The position numbers and the translations under genes were made by a program. A model generated the notes under the pieces. That model was not told the origin of the DNA and searched no databases. It saw nothing but the letters and a program-made list of their open reading frames with translations. A stretch of DNA of 64,000 nt from JBBQSN01 sp963825505 (lineage in GTDB: Bacteria; Actinomycetota; Actinomycetes; Actinomycetales; CAWJMD01). Positions 50,329-61,369 of this stretch are shown here, piece after piece (position 1 is the stretch's first letter; each line of letters starts with the position of its first letter). Location of the stretch: NCBI GenBank assembly GCA_963825505.1, contig CAWGTL010000004.1, positions 124,001 through 188,000 on the forward strand, in the 5' to 3' direction.

Positions 50329-51765
50329 TCAGCCCGACAGGTCGGTGGGGTCGCGCATGAACGTCCGCTTCGCGTACACGGCGCGGTTGACGAACCAGGT
50401 GATCGCCCAGAGCACGACGCCGAGCACCAGCAGGGCGCCCGCGATCTGGTACTGGTCGACCGGCCGGCCCGACAGCGGGGTGACGAGGAAGACGCAGACG
50501 ACCGCGCCCAGGACCGGCAGCACGGTCGGGGTGACGAAGTGGTCGTGGTCGACCCGGTTGCCGCGCAGCTTCAGGACGGCCACGTTCACCACCGCGAAGA
50601 CCGCCAGGAGCAGCAGCGAGGTGGTGCCGCCGAGCAGCGAGATCGCGTCGTCGCTGGCGAACGAGACGTAGGTGATCAGGCCGAACGCGAGCGCGGTGGT
50701 GAACAGGATCGCCACCCACGGGGTACGCCGGGTCGGGTGGACCCGTGCCAGCGGCGGCGGCAACACCTCCTGCTTGGCCATGCCGTAGAGCAGGCGGCTG
50801 GCCATCAGCATGTTGATCAGCGCGGAGTTCGCGACGGCGAACATCGAGATGAACGGCAGGATGTCGGTCGTCGGGAAGCCCGGCGCCCCCGCCTCCACCA
50901 CCGAGACCAGCGGCGTGTCGCTGCCGGCGAGCTCGCCGAGCGGCACCAGTGCGACGGCGCAGATCGACACCAGCACGTAGATGATGCCGGTGATCGTCAG
51001 GCCCGTGAACATCACCCGCGGGAAGATCCTCGAGGGCTCCTTGGTCTCCTCGGCCATGTTCACCGAGTCCTCGAAACCCACCATCGCGAAGAACGCCAAC
51101 GACGTCGCGGTCGTGACGGCGAGGAAGACGTTCTTGTCGTCCGGGGTGTCGAAGGCCACCACCTGCGACCAGTCGGCGCGGCCCGCGGTGATCGCGAAGA
51201 CCCCGACCACGATGACCAGCGCCAGACCGGACAGCTCGACCAGCGTGAGCACGACGTTCGCCTTGACGCTCTCGCCGACCCCGCGGAAGTTCACCAGCAT
51301 GACCAAGGCCATGAAGCCGAGCGCGACGCCGAGGATGAGGGCCGGCTCGGGCTCGGAGATGCCGAGGCCCTTGGCGAGGTTCGCCGCGAACGCCCTCGAG
51401 GCGGTGGAGGCCGAGGTGATGCCGGAGCACATGACGGTGAAGGCGATGATGAAGGTGACGAAGTGGATCCCGAACGCCTTGTGCGTGTAGAGCGCCGCGC
51501 CGGCCGCCTGCGGGTACTTGGTGACCAGCTCCAGGTAGCTGAACGCGGTGAGCAGGGCGACGCCGAACGCGACCAGGAACGGCACCCAGGCGGCACCGCC
51601 GACCTCGGCGGCCACCTGGCCGGTGAGCGCGTAGATCCCGGTGCCCAGGATGTCGCCGACGATGAACAGCAGGAGGAGCTTCGGCCCCATCACCCGCTTC
51701 AGCTCGGGCTGGTCCTGCACCTGCGTGGCGGTGCCACCACCGGTCGGCTCGTCCAGGTCCGCCAT
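50329..51765 (-). CDS. APC-family amino acid permease
   Basis: A 478-residue transporter with about twelve helices. The N-terminal helix 1 motif is LFIVGDILGTGIYALTGQVA, and helix 2 AFSYLELVTKYPQAAGAALY; both fit the amino acid-polyamine-organocation family. The FFAMVGFEDSVNMAEETKEP segment is also characteristic. Substrate unknown. ATG 51765 starts MADLDEPTGGG. It stands alone between the acetyltransferases and parE. Confidence 0.9.
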   Translation of the reverse strand: MADLDEPTGGGTATQVQDQPELKRVMGPKLLLLFIVGDILGTGIYALTGQVAAEVGGAAWVPFLVAFGVALLTAFSYLELVTKYPQAAGAALYTHKAFGIHFVTFIIAFTVMCSGITSASTASRAFAANLAKGLGISEPEPALILGVALGFMALVMLVNFRGVGESVKANVVLTLVELSGLALVIVVGVFAITAGRADWSQVVAFDTPDDKNVFLAVTTATSLAFFAMVGFEDSVNMAEETKEPSRIFPRVMFTGLTITGIIYVLVSICAVALVPLGELAGSDTPLVSVVEAGAPGFPTTDILPFISMFAVANSALINMLMASRLLYGMAKQEVLPPPLARVHPTRRTPWVAILFTTALAFGLITYVSFASDDAISLLGGTTSLLLLAVFAVVNVAVLKLRGNRVDHDHFVTPTVLPVLGAVVCVFLVTPLSGRPVDQYQIAGALLVLGVVLWAITWFVNRAVYAKRTFMRDPTDLSG

Positions 51766-51892
51766 CGGAGCTCCCCTCGTCGGCGCCCGTCCGGCTCGAG
51801 GCGCTGCGGGTCACTGTCCACCCGGGACGAGCCGGGCACAACCGGGCACGCCGAGACGGTCTGGTGCTGCTCCGGTCAGCCGTCCGGGGGGG

Positions 51893-54046
51893 TCAGGCGT
51901 CGATGCGGTCGCGATCGAGGTCGCCGGCGCCCTCGACGATGAAGTCCTTGCGCGGGGCGACGTCGTTGCCCATCAGCAGCTCGAACACCCGCTCGGCGTT
52001 CTCGGCGTCGCCGACGCCGACCCGGCGCAGGGTCCGGTGGCGCGGGTCCATCGTGGTCTCGGCCAGCTGGTCGGCGTCCATCTCGCCGAGGCCCTTGTAG
52101 CGCTGGATCGGCTCCTTGTAGCGCTTCCCGGACTTCGCCAGCTTCTTCAGCAACGCGTGCAGCTCGGCCTCGGAGTAGGTGTAGACCAGCTCGTTCTTGG
52201 CCCGGCCCGCGCCGATCACCTCGACCCGGTGCAGCGGCGGCACGGCCGCGTACACCCGACCGGCGTCGACCAGCGGCCGCATGTACCGGAACATCAGCGT
52301 GAGCAGGAGGGTGCGGATGTGGGCGCCGTCGACGTCGGCGTCGGTCATCAGCACGACCTTGCCGTAGCGGGCCGACTCCAGGTCGAACGAGCGCCCGGAC
52401 CCGGCCCCGATCACCTGGATGATCGCCGCGCACTCGGCGTTCTTCAGCATGTCGGTGACCGACGCCTTCTGGACGTTGAGGATCTTGCCGCGGATCGGCA
52501 GCAGCGCCTGGAAGTCCGAGGACCGCGCGAGCTTGGCCGTGCCGAGCGCGCTGTCGCCCTCGACGATGAACAGCTCGGACCGCCCGACGTCGTCGCTGCG
52601 GCAGTCGGCCAGCTTCGCCGGCAGGGACGAGGTCTCCAGGGCGTTCTTGCGTCGCTGGGTCTCCTTGTGGACCCGGGCGCTGATCCGCGCCTTCATCTCG
52701 GCGACGACCTTCTCGAGCAGCAGGGCCGCCTGCTGCTTCTCGCCGCGCTTGGTGGAACCCAGCAGGGCGGCGAGCTCGCGCTCGACCACGCGGGAGACGA
52801 TGCCCCGCACCGCCGAGGTGCCGAGCACCTCCTTGGTCTGGCCCTCGAACTGCGGCTCGGCCAGCCGGACGGTGAGCACGGCGGTGAGACCGGCGAGGAC
52901 GTCGTCCTTCTCGAGCTTGTCGTTGCCGGCCTTCAGCCGCCGCGCGTTCGCCTCCACCGTCTTGCGGAAGGTCTTCAGCAAGGAGGTCTCGAAGCCGGAC
53001 ACGTGGGTGCCGCCCTTGGGCGTGGCGATGATGTTGACGAACGAGCGCACCGTGGTGTCGTAGCCGGTGCCCCAGCGCAGGGCGACGTCGACCACGCACT
53101 CGCGCTCGACCTCGGTGGGCTCGAGGTGGCCCATCGCGTCGAGCACCGGGACCGTCTCGTGGAAGTGGCCGGTGCCGTGCAGGCGCCACACGTCGGTGAC
53201 CGGGGCGTCGACGGCGAGGTGCTCGACGAACTCGCCGATGCCGCCCTCGTGGACGAACACCTCCTCGTGCGGACCGTGCTCGCCGGGGGTGCCGGGCAGG
53301 CCGCGCTCGTCGCGCACCGTCAGGCGCAGGCCCGGGACCAGGAACGAGGTCTGCCGGATCCGGGTGACGAGCTCGTCGTAGGTGAAGCCGGCGTCGGCGG
53401 TGAAGACCTGGCGGTCGGCCCAGTAGCGGATCCGGGTGCCGGTGACGCCCTTCTTGGCGCGCCCGACCACGCGCAGCTCGGAGCCGACGACGAACGGCGT
53501 GAAGGGGGACGTGGGAGCGGGCCCGGACGCGGGGTCCTCGAAGATGCCGGGCTCGCCGCGCCGGAAGCTCATGGCGTACGTCTTGCCGCCTCGGTCGACC
53601 TCGACGTCGAGCCGCGCCGACAGCGCGTTGACCACCGAGGCGCCCACGCCGTGCAGGCCGCCCGACGCCGCGTAGGAGCCGCCGCCGAACTTGCCGCCGG
53701 CGTGCAGCTTGGTGAAGACGACCTCGACGCCGGACAGCCCCGTCTTGGGCTCGGCGTCGACCGGGATGCCGCGGCCGTCGTCGTGCACCTCGACCGAGGC
53801 GTCGGGGTGGAGCAGGACCAGGATCTGCGACGCGTGCTGGTCGAGCGCCTCGTCGACGGCGTTGTCGATGATCTCCCAGAGGCAGTGCATGAGACCGCGC
53901 GAGTCGGTGGACCCGATGTACATGCCCGGCCGCTTGCGGACGGCCTCGAGGCCCTCCAGCACCGACAGGTGCCGGGCCGTGTAGGCCTGGGGGTCGGACT
54001 TCGCCGGGGGCGCGGAGCGCGTCCCGGCACCGGTGCTCGCTGCCAC
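51893..54046 (-). CDS. parE: DNA topoisomerase IV subunit B
   Basis: A 717-residue GyrB/ParE ATPase subunit. GHKL motifs are EIIDNAVDEALDQHASQIL and VEVHDDGRGIPVD with GGLHGVGASVVNALS; the TOPRIM domain has LFIVEGDSALGTAKLARSS and VVLMTDADVDGAHIRTLLL; and the C-terminus has QRYKGLGEMDADQLAETTMD. It supplies ATP-driven strand passage with ParC. GTG 54046. Assignment to ParE rather than GyrB rests on neighbourhood with parC and sigA. Confidence 0.93.
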   Translation of the reverse strand: MAASTGAGTRSAPPAKSDPQAYTARHLSVLEGLEAVRKRPGMYIGSTDSRGLMHCLWEIIDNAVDEALDQHASQILVLLHPDASVEVHDDGRGIPVDAEPKTGLSGVEVVFTKLHAGGKFGGGSYAASGGLHGVGASVVNALSARLDVEVDRGGKTYAMSFRRGEPGIFEDPASGPAPTSPFTPFVVGSELRVVGRAKKGVTGTRIRYWADRQVFTADAGFTYDELVTRIRQTSFLVPGLRLTVRDERGLPGTPGEHGPHEEVFVHEGGIGEFVEHLAVDAPVTDVWRLHGTGHFHETVPVLDAMGHLEPTEVERECVVDVALRWGTGYDTTVRSFVNIIATPKGGTHVSGFETSLLKTFRKTVEANARRLKAGNDKLEKDDVLAGLTAVLTVRLAEPQFEGQTKEVLGTSAVRGIVSRVVERELAALLGSTKRGEKQQAALLLEKVVAEMKARISARVHKETQRRKNALETSSLPAKLADCRSDDVGRSELFIVEGDSALGTAKLARSSDFQALLPIRGKILNVQKASVTDMLKNAECAAIIQVIGAGSGRSFDLESARYGKVVLMTDADVDGAHIRTLLLTLMFRYMRPLVDAGRVYAAVPPLHRVEVIGAGRAKNELVYTYSEAELHALLKKLAKSGKRYKEPIQRYKGLGEMDADQLAETTMDPRHRTLRRVGVGDAENAERVFELLMGNDVAPRKDFIVEGAGDLDRDRIDA

Positions 54047-54226
54047 TCCCCGAGACTAACCGCGGGCCGCGACGCCCTCTCCGCGGCACGCCGCCCACCC
54101 TCGGCCCGCCGTCCGCCCTGACTCCCGCGCACCCGTGCGGGTGACCGCCGTCACAACGATTCGGCTACGCGCTGGGCGAACGCGGGAGGTCCTGAGTATC
54201 GGGAACGATCCGGTGTGGTCTGATGG

Positions 54227-54255
54227 TTGAACTGACAGTGATGACTGCCGATAGG
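54227..54255 (+). promoter_or_regulatory. promoter of DUF7455 gene
   Basis: TTGAAC at 54227-54232 and GATAGG at 54250-54255 with a 17-base spacer lie in the least GC-rich stretch of the interval, about 40 bases before GTG 54295. Confidence 0.5.
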
Positions 54256-54294
54256 ACTTCTGAGAACACCCAGCAGAGCACGGGAAGGGACGAC

Positions 54295-54513
54295 GTGACC
54301 ACCACCCTCGCCACCCCCCTCACCGCGATGGACCGTTGCGACCGGTGCGGGGCGCAGGCGTACGTCCGCGTCGTGCTCGGTTCCGGCGGAGAGCTGCTGT
54401 TCTGCGCCCACCACGGCCGGGCCCACGACGCGAAGCTGCGCGAGCTCGACGCCGCGATCACCGACGAGACCGACCGGCTGACCGCCGAGGCCACCACGTC
54501 CTCGATGGACTGA
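54295..54513 (+). CDS. DUF7455 small zinc-binding protein
   Basis: A 72-residue protein, TTTLATPLTAMDRCDRCGAQ at the N-terminus. Cysteines in DRCDRCG and LLFCAHHGRAHD probably bind zinc. This family sits beside parE and sigA in many actinobacteria; function unknown. GTG 54295 (after AAGGGACGAC) was preferred over an earlier ATG that would cover the promoter. Confidence 0.88.
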   Translation: MTTTLATPLTAMDRCDRCGAQAYVRVVLGSGGELLFCAHHGRAHDAKLRELDAAITDETDRLTAEATTSSMD

Positions 54514-54551
54514 CCGGACGCACAGCACCACCAGACCCACCAGCACCACCG

Positions 54552-54609
54552 ACGCACGCCCCCGGGGTGCGAGGCCGCAGCGGCCCCGCCCGCCGGGGGC
54601 GTCGTGCGT
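54552..54609 (+). terminator. hairpin terminator after DUF7455 gene
   Basis: ACGCACG plus CCCCCGG pair with CCGGGGG and CGTGCGT, with a three-base bulge; the GC-rich loop can form an inner GGCCGC/GCGGCC stem. It lies 38 bases after the stop. Confidence 0.65.
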
Positions 54610-54627
54610 GCGCCCTAGAGTTCGGGC

Positions 54628-55128
54628 GTGGACGCCCTGCGCAACGACATCACGCTGATCTGCGCCATCGCGATCTTCGTGGGCGTCCTCGGGACGCTGC
54701 TGCCCGTGCTGCCCGGCGGTCTGCTGATCGCAGCCGCTGTGCTGGTGTGGGCCCTGGTCGTCCAGACCACCGCCGGGTGGCTCGTGCTGCTGGCCGTCGT
54801 CGTGCTCATCGCCGGCGGGGCCGTGCTGAAGTACCTCACGGCCGGCCGGGTGATGGTGCGCTCGGAGGTGCCGAACAGCTCGCTGCTGGTCGGCGGGCTG
54901 GTGGCGATCCCGGGCTTCTTCCTGGTGCCGGTCGTCGGCCTCGTCCTCGGCTTCGTGGTCGGGCTGGCGGCGATGGAGTACCGCCGGCTGGGTGACTGGC
55001 GGGCCGCCCGCAGGTCCTCGCTCACCGCCCTCGGCGCGGTCGGTCTCGGCATCCTGGTCGAGCTCGGGGCGGCGCTGATGGCCGCCGCCGTCTGGGGCGT
55101 CGCCGTCTGGCAGGGCGCCGCCGGCTGA
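54628..55128 (+). CDS. DUF456 membrane protein
   Basis: A 166-residue protein with about four helices and the Gly-rich family pattern (GVLGTLLPVLPGGLLIAAAV, PGFFLVPVVGLVLGFVVGL, LGAVGLGILVELGAALMAAA). DUF456; function unknown. GTG 54628 lies seven bases after TAGAGT, fitting a leaderless transcript. Confidence 0.9.
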   Translation: MDALRNDITLICAIAIFVGVLGTLLPVLPGGLLIAAAVLVWALVVQTTAGWLVLLAVVVLIAGGAVLKYLTAGRVMVRSEVPNSSLLVGGLVAIPGFFLVPVVGLVLGFVVGLAAMEYRRLGDWRAARRSSLTALGAVGLGILVELGAALMAAAVWGVAVWQGAAG

Positions 55129-55229
55129 GCCTGCGCCTCGACCTTCGGCCATCGGTCCGTCGACCGGTGGACCCCGCTGTCGGCCGGTGGGCAGATCCGC
55201 CGCGGTGCCCGGCGGGGCAGGATCGGCCC

Positions 55230-56471
55230 ATGGAGAGCACGTCGACGCTGACGGCCGGACGCGGACCCGCGACCACCCGCGAGCGCGCCCTGGCCCCCGA
55301 CCTGGCCCGGGGCGCGATGCTGCTGCTCATCGTCCTGGCGAACACCCCGTACTACCTCTGGGGCCTCGACCACGGGATGGTCTTCGGCCACCCGACGTCG
55401 GGCTCGGTGGCCGACCGGGCCGTCCAGGCCGTGATGATGGTGACCGTCGACCTGCGGACCTACCCGATGTTCGCCTTCCTGTTCGGGTACGGGATCGTCC
55501 AGCTCGCCGGCCGCCAGCAGGCTGCCGGCACCCCCGAACCGCTGGTGCGCAGGTTGCTGCGCCGTCGGCACTGGTGGCTCGTCGCCTTCGGGCTCGTCCA
55601 CGCGGCGCTGCTGTGGGAGGGCGACATCCTGGGCATCTACGGCCTCGTGGGACTGGTCACCTGCTGGCTGTTCCTGCGGCGCCGCGAGATCACCCTGCGG
55701 GTCTGGTCGGTCGTGCTGCTGGTGCTGATGCTCGTGGGCACGGCGCTCGTCGTCCTCGCCGCGGTCTCGGTGAGCGGGGTGCTGACGGTCGAGGAGGCCG
55801 GCAGCGGTCCCGACGTGGGCAACGCCATCGCGAACCCGGACTACCTCGCGTCGGTCGGCGACCGGCTCACCACGTGGGGCATCCTGCTGGGCCTGCAGGG
55901 GGCGCTCACGCTCGTGATCCCGCTGGTCGTGCTGCTCGCCTTCCAGGCCGGCCGGCACCGCGTGCTCGAGGAGCCGGAGCGGCGCCTGCCCCTGCTGCGG
56001 CGGGTCGCCGTGGGCGGTGTGGCCGTCGGGTGGCTCGGCGGGCTGCCGGGCGCGCTGGACCACCTCGGCGTCCTCGACGTGCCGGACGCCGTCTCCTGGG
56101 CGCTGTTCCCCGTCCACGCCACGACCGGGATGTTCGCCGGGATCGGCTACGTCGCGTGCTTCGCCCTGCTGGCGCACCGGCTCGCGTCCCGGTCCACCGG
56201 GCCCGGACGGGCGGCCACGGCACTGCGCGCCCTGGGCGAGCGCTCGCTGTCGGGGTACCTGGCCCAGTCGGTGATCTGCGCACCGCTGCTCGCGGCGTGG
56301 GGCCTCGGCCTGGGCCGCCACCTGTCGAGCTGGTCGATGGCGGCCGTGGCCGCGGTCGGGTGGCTGCTCACCGTCGTGGCCGCCGACGCGCTCGCCCGGC
56401 GGGGCCGGCGCGGGCCGGCCGAGGCGGCGCTGCGGCGGCTGGTCTACCGCGACGCCACCCCGGGCGGCTGA
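55230..56471 (+). CDS. DUF418 membrane protein
   Basis: A 413-residue protein with about nine helices. The N-terminal DLARGAMLLLIVLANTPYYL and the PMFAFLFGYGIVQLAGRQ segment, then the C-terminal DUF418 domain (LSGYLAQSVICAPLLAAWGL), are typical. These are putative transporters of unknown substrate. ATG 55230. Confidence 0.9.
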   Translation: MESTSTLTAGRGPATTRERALAPDLARGAMLLLIVLANTPYYLWGLDHGMVFGHPTSGSVADRAVQAVMMVTVDLRTYPMFAFLFGYGIVQLAGRQQAAGTPEPLVRRLLRRRHWWLVAFGLVHAALLWEGDILGIYGLVGLVTCWLFLRRREITLRVWSVVLLVLMLVGTALVVLAAVSVSGVLTVEEAGSGPDVGNAIANPDYLASVGDRLTTWGILLGLQGALTLVIPLVVLLAFQAGRHRVLEEPERRLPLLRRVAVGGVAVGWLGGLPGALDHLGVLDVPDAVSWALFPVHATTGMFAGIGYVACFALLAHRLASRSTGPGRAATALRALGERSLSGYLAQSVICAPLLAAWGLGLGRHLSSWSMAAVAAVGWLLTVVAADALARRGRRGPAEAALRRLVYRDATPGG

Positions 56472-56494
56472 GCGAGGTCACCGGCTGATGGACG

Positions 56495-57052
56495 TCACCA
56501 GCGGTGGGCGACGTCGATGACGAGCCGCGAGCCCTCCCCCGGTCCGTCCAGGGCGAAGACGCGGAACGGCAGCCGGGCCCGCACGCCGAGCCCGATCGTG
56601 GTCTGGCCCTCGAAGCAGCCGGCGTAGGCGACCTGCCGGAACGTGGACCAGCCGCGCACGTCGACCAGCTCGGCCTGCGGCGAAGGGTCCCAGTGCACGT
56701 GACCGAGGGCGTCGACGACGGACGACCTCACCACGACCTGCAGGTCGGCGGCACCGCGCAGCGGCACCGTGAACCCCGACCCGTCGCGCGCGACCACCGG
56801 CACGTAGCGCACGTCGTAGCCGGCCACGTCGCCGTGGACGTCGACGACGAGCCGGTCGAAGCAGGCGTGCCGTCCGGCGCGGACGCCGTCGACGGGATCG
56901 GCACCCATCCGGGCGTCGGTCTCGGGGAGCGAGCCCCAGACCTGGCCGCAGAACGGTGCCGCCTGCGCGGCACCGGGCGCCAGCGCGACCAGCACCCCGA
57001 CCGCGACGCCGAGCGCGGTGAGCGGGAGGGTGCGGACGAAGGAACGGGACAT
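56495..57052 (-). CDS. secreted AMIN-like domain protein
   Basis: A 185-residue exported protein. The signal peptide (LPLTALGVAVGVLVALAPGA, cleavage near AQAAP) is followed by a beta-rich domain with HACFDRLVVDVHGDVAGYDV, RQVAYAGCFEGQTTIGLGVR and SRLVIDVAHRW. This resembles the AMIN-like family seen in actinobacteria, which may bind cell-wall polymers. ATG 57052 has a GGAGG site. Confidence 0.75.
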   Translation of the reverse strand: MSRSFVRTLPLTALGVAVGVLVALAPGAAQAAPFCGQVWGSLPETDARMGADPVDGVRAGRHACFDRLVVDVHGDVAGYDVRYVPVVARDGSGFTVPLRGAADLQVVVRSSVVDALGHVHWDPSPQAELVDVRGWSTFRQVAYAGCFEGQTTIGLGVRARLPFRVFALDGPGEGSRLVIDVAHRW

Positions 57053-57113
57053 GACGACCTCCTCGTCGTCGGGGCGACGTCGCGGCCGCGCCGTCACCTG
57101 CCTCACGCGCAGG

Positions 57114-57143
57114 AGGGCCCGCCGGTTGTCACCGGCGGGCCCT
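57114..57143. terminator. 12-bp hairpin downstream of sigA
   Basis: AGGGCCCGCCGG and CCGGCGGGCCCT form a perfect 12-bp stem with loop TTGTCA. It lies downstream of the minus-strand sigA gene and upstream of the AMIN-like gene start. Confidence 0.7.
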
Positions 57144-57209
57144 GCTGGGTACGGGGTGCCCGATCGCGCAGCCGAATCGTCCCTGATGCGCCCGTCCGCG
57201 CGAGTTGCG

Positions 57210-57258
57210 TTGGAGTAGTTGTCCCTTCAGGCCCCGCGAAGGGACGACTAGTCCAACG
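57210..57258. terminator. 20-bp-arm hairpin downstream of sigA
   Basis: Two 20-base arms (57210-57229 and 57239-57258) pair with one mismatch and one wobble around a 9-base loop, 27 bases after the sigA stop. A short CCACC/GGTGG hairpin lies between. It is unusually AT-rich for this genome and probably terminates or stabilises the sigA message. Confidence 0.75.
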
Positions 57259-57285
57259 AAGTACGGCCACCGAAGGGGTGGCGGC

Positions 57286-58870
<1,585 letters not shown>

Positions 58871-59121
58871 AGACTGCCTTTCGTCGTGCTGGGGGGTGGC
58901 TCCGGGTAGCGCGGTGGGCGCGGGCCCGGCCAGCGGGTACGGCTTACAGATGATCACAACGCTCGAACGACCCCGAAGATGCCCGGTTCTGGACGGATGA
59001 GGGCATGCGGCGGCAGGGGTCTGGTCAAGCACTCCATTGTGACACGTGCCCGGGACGGGACCGGACCAAACCTCGTCCGCGGGCGTTTCACCCGCGTGCG
59101 CCGGCCTCGCGGGCCGCGCGG
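58871..59121. other. intergenic region upstream of sigA
   Basis: It should hold the sigA promoter. On the minus strand a TTGACC box and a CACAAT box are visible, but they are not spaced as one promoter, so I give no exact site. No gene is supported. Confidence 0.4.
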
Positions 59122-59526
59122 TCAGGACTCGTCGGCCTTGACCGCCAGCACCGCGCAGGGGGCGTCGAGCAGGATCCGCTGGGCGTTGGAGCCGAGGATG
59201 AGCTTGCCGACCGGGGTGCGGCGCCGCAGGCCGATCACGATCAGCTCGGCCGAGGTCTCCTCGGCCACCTTCACCAGGTCCTCGGCGGGTTCGACGCCGC
59301 GGACGAGCTGGCGCACCTCGTGCTCGACGCCGGCGTCGGTGAGGGACTGCCGGACGGCATCCAGCTCGGCCTCGTAGCGGGCCGCCTCGTCGCGGTCGAG
59401 GTCCTTGCCGCCGCGGTTGCTGTTGATGACGACCAGACGGGCGTTGCGCAACCTCGCCTCGGCCGAGGCGGCGCGCAGGGCGGCCTTGCCCTCCTTGGTG
59501 GCGACGTACCCGACGACGATCGACAT
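59122..59526 (-). CDS. universal stress protein (UspA family)
   Basis: A 134-residue Usp domain. N-terminal SIVVGYVATKEGKAALRAAS and the ATP-binding GLRRRTPVGKLILGSNAQRI pattern are visible. Such proteins bind ATP or other nucleotides and help survive stress. ATG 59526 with GGAGGCAACG. It lies upstream of sigA on the same strand. Confidence 0.93.
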   Translation of the reverse strand: MSIVVGYVATKEGKAALRAASAEARLRNARLVVINSNRGGKDLDRDEAARYEAELDAVRQSLTDAGVEHEVRQLVRGVEPAEDLVKVAEETSAELIVIGLRRRTPVGKLILGSNAQRILLDAPCAVLAVKADES

Positions 59527-59692
59527 CGTTGCCTCCTCGCGACGACAGCACACGGCGGATGCCGCACCCGGACGCTACCGGAGTCGAGCACGTCCGTCGC
59601 GGGTCAGGACGGCGCGTCCACCGGGCCGCGCGACCGCCGGACCCGGTGGCCCGCGATCGGCCGGCCGACGTGCGGGCCGTAGCCTCCCGACC

Positions 59693-60193
59693 GTGGGCAC
59701 GGACGACGGCAGCGGCTGGGTGGCGTGCCGGTGCGGGCGTCGCCACTGGGGCCGGTTCGGGGCCGCGGGGCTCCTGCTGCACAGGACGGCCGAGGGCGCG
59801 GCGGACGGTGAGGGTCGCGTGCTGCTCCAGCTGCGGGCGCCGTGGACGCACCAGGGCGGCACCTGGGCGCTGCCGGGCGGCGCCGCCGACAGCCACGAGG
59901 ACGCCGTGGCCGCGGCCCTGCGGGAGGCCCGCGAGGAGGCCGGTGTGCTGGCCGACGACGTCGACGTCCTCGGCACCGTGACCACCACCGAGCACGTCGA
60001 CTGGACCTACACCACCGTGCTGGCGCGGCTCAGCGGCAGCGGGGACTCGGTGGCGGTGACCAACCCCGAGTCGGTGCGGCTGGACTGGACGCCGCTCGCA
60101 GCCGTGGCCGACCTCGAGCTCCACCCGGCGTTCGCGGACGCGTGGCCGGGGCTGCGGGCGCGCCTGGCCGACCTGCTGTCGCAGCCGGGCTGA
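59693..60193 (+). CDS. Nudix hydrolase
   Basis: A 166-residue Nudix enzyme. The Nudix box is GGAADSHEDAVAAALREARE with EEAGVL following. It removes nucleoside-diphosphate-linked moieties; the substrate is unknown. GTG 59693 lies seven bases after TAGCCT, so the message may be leaderless. The N-terminus has CRCGRRHWG, a possible metal site. Confidence 0.9.
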   Translation: MGTDDGSGWVACRCGRRHWGRFGAAGLLLHRTAEGAADGEGRVLLQLRAPWTHQGGTWALPGGAADSHEDAVAAALREAREEAGVLADDVDVLGTVTTTEHVDWTYTTVLARLSGSGDSVAVTNPESVRLDWTPLAAVADLELHPAFADAWPGLRARLADLLSQPG

Positions 60194-60208
60194 GCGCCCA
60201 CCGGCCGG

Positions 60209-61364
60209 TCAACCGGCGGCGGGCTCCCGGCAGCTCGGCAGCAGGTCGTGCACCAGCGCCGCGACCGCCTCGGTCTCGATCAGGAAGCCGTCGTGCCCGT
60301 ACGGGGAGCTGATCACCTCGACCCCGTCGCACCCGGGGACGCCGGCGGCGATCTCCTCGGACTGGCGCAACGGGTAGAGCCGGTCGCTGTCGACGCCCAC
60401 GACCACCGTGCGGGCGGTCACCCGCCCGAGGGCGGCCGCGACGCCGCCGCGGTCGCGTCCGACGTCGTGGGAGCTCATCGCCTCGGTGAGCACCACGTAC
60501 GAGCCGGCGTCGAACCGGCGGGCCAGCTTGCCGCCGTGGTGCCGCAGGTAGGACTCCACGGCGTACCGGCCGTCCCCGACCTCGGGCCGGTCGCCGGCCT
60601 GGCCGGAGCGTCCGAATCGCAGGTCGAGCTCGGCGGCGCTGCGGTAGGTGGCGTGGGCGATCTGGCGCGCCACCGCGAGGCCCGCCACCGGGCCGGTGCC
60701 GTCACCGACGTCGTGGTAGTCGCCGCCGAGCCACCCCGGGTCGGACCGGATCGCGTCGAGCTGCGGGGAGCACCAGGCGATCTGGTCGCCCGAGGCCGCC
60801 GCCGTGGAGGCCAGCACCATCAGCCGCTCGACCCGGTCGGGGACCTCGACGGCCCACTCCAGGGCCCTCATCCCGCCCATCGACCCACCCAGGACGAGCT
60901 GGAACGTGCCGATGCCGAGCGCGTCCGCGAGGGCGGTCTCGGCCCGTACCTGGTCGCGGGTGGTGACGAACGGGAACCGGCTCCCCCACGGCCGTCCGTC
61001 GGGCGCCGGGCTCGACGGACCGGTGCTGCCCTGGCAGCCGCCGAGGACGTTGGGGGCGACGACGAACCACCGGTCGGTGTCGATGGCGGCGCCCGGTCCG
61101 ATCAGGCCGTCCCACCAGCCCGGGGTCGGGTGCCCCGGGCCGGCGGGACCGGTGACGTGGCTGTCGCCGGTGAGGGCGTGCAGGACCAGGACGGCGTTGT
61201 CACGCGCCGGGGACGGCGTCCCCCAGGTCTCGTACGCCAGCCGCACGCCCGGCAGCCGCGCGCCGCTGTCCAGCGCGAGGGTCGCCCAGGTCGGCGAACT
61301 GCCGCCGGCCGGGGTCGTCGCCCTCGCGCCAGGCGCGCGACGGCGGCTGCTGGTCGTGCGGCAC
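60209..61364 (-). CDS. metX: homoserine O-acetyltransferase, one frameshift
   Basis: About 384 residues after correction. Alpha/beta-hydrolase-fold enzyme that acetylates homoserine with acetyl-CoA in methionine synthesis. Visible: LVLHALTGDSHVTGPA, LGGCQGSTGPSSP, the nucleophile GGSMGG, and the acid and His in SDRLYPLRQ and GHDGFLIE. GTG 61364 starts VPHDQQPPSRAWREGDDPGR; an extra base in the CCC at 61285-61287 breaks the frame before TLALDSGARLPG. Translation from an internal GTG at 61246 would lose about 40 residues. It follows metY on the same strand. Confidence 0.92.
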
Positions 61365-61369
61365 GTGGC

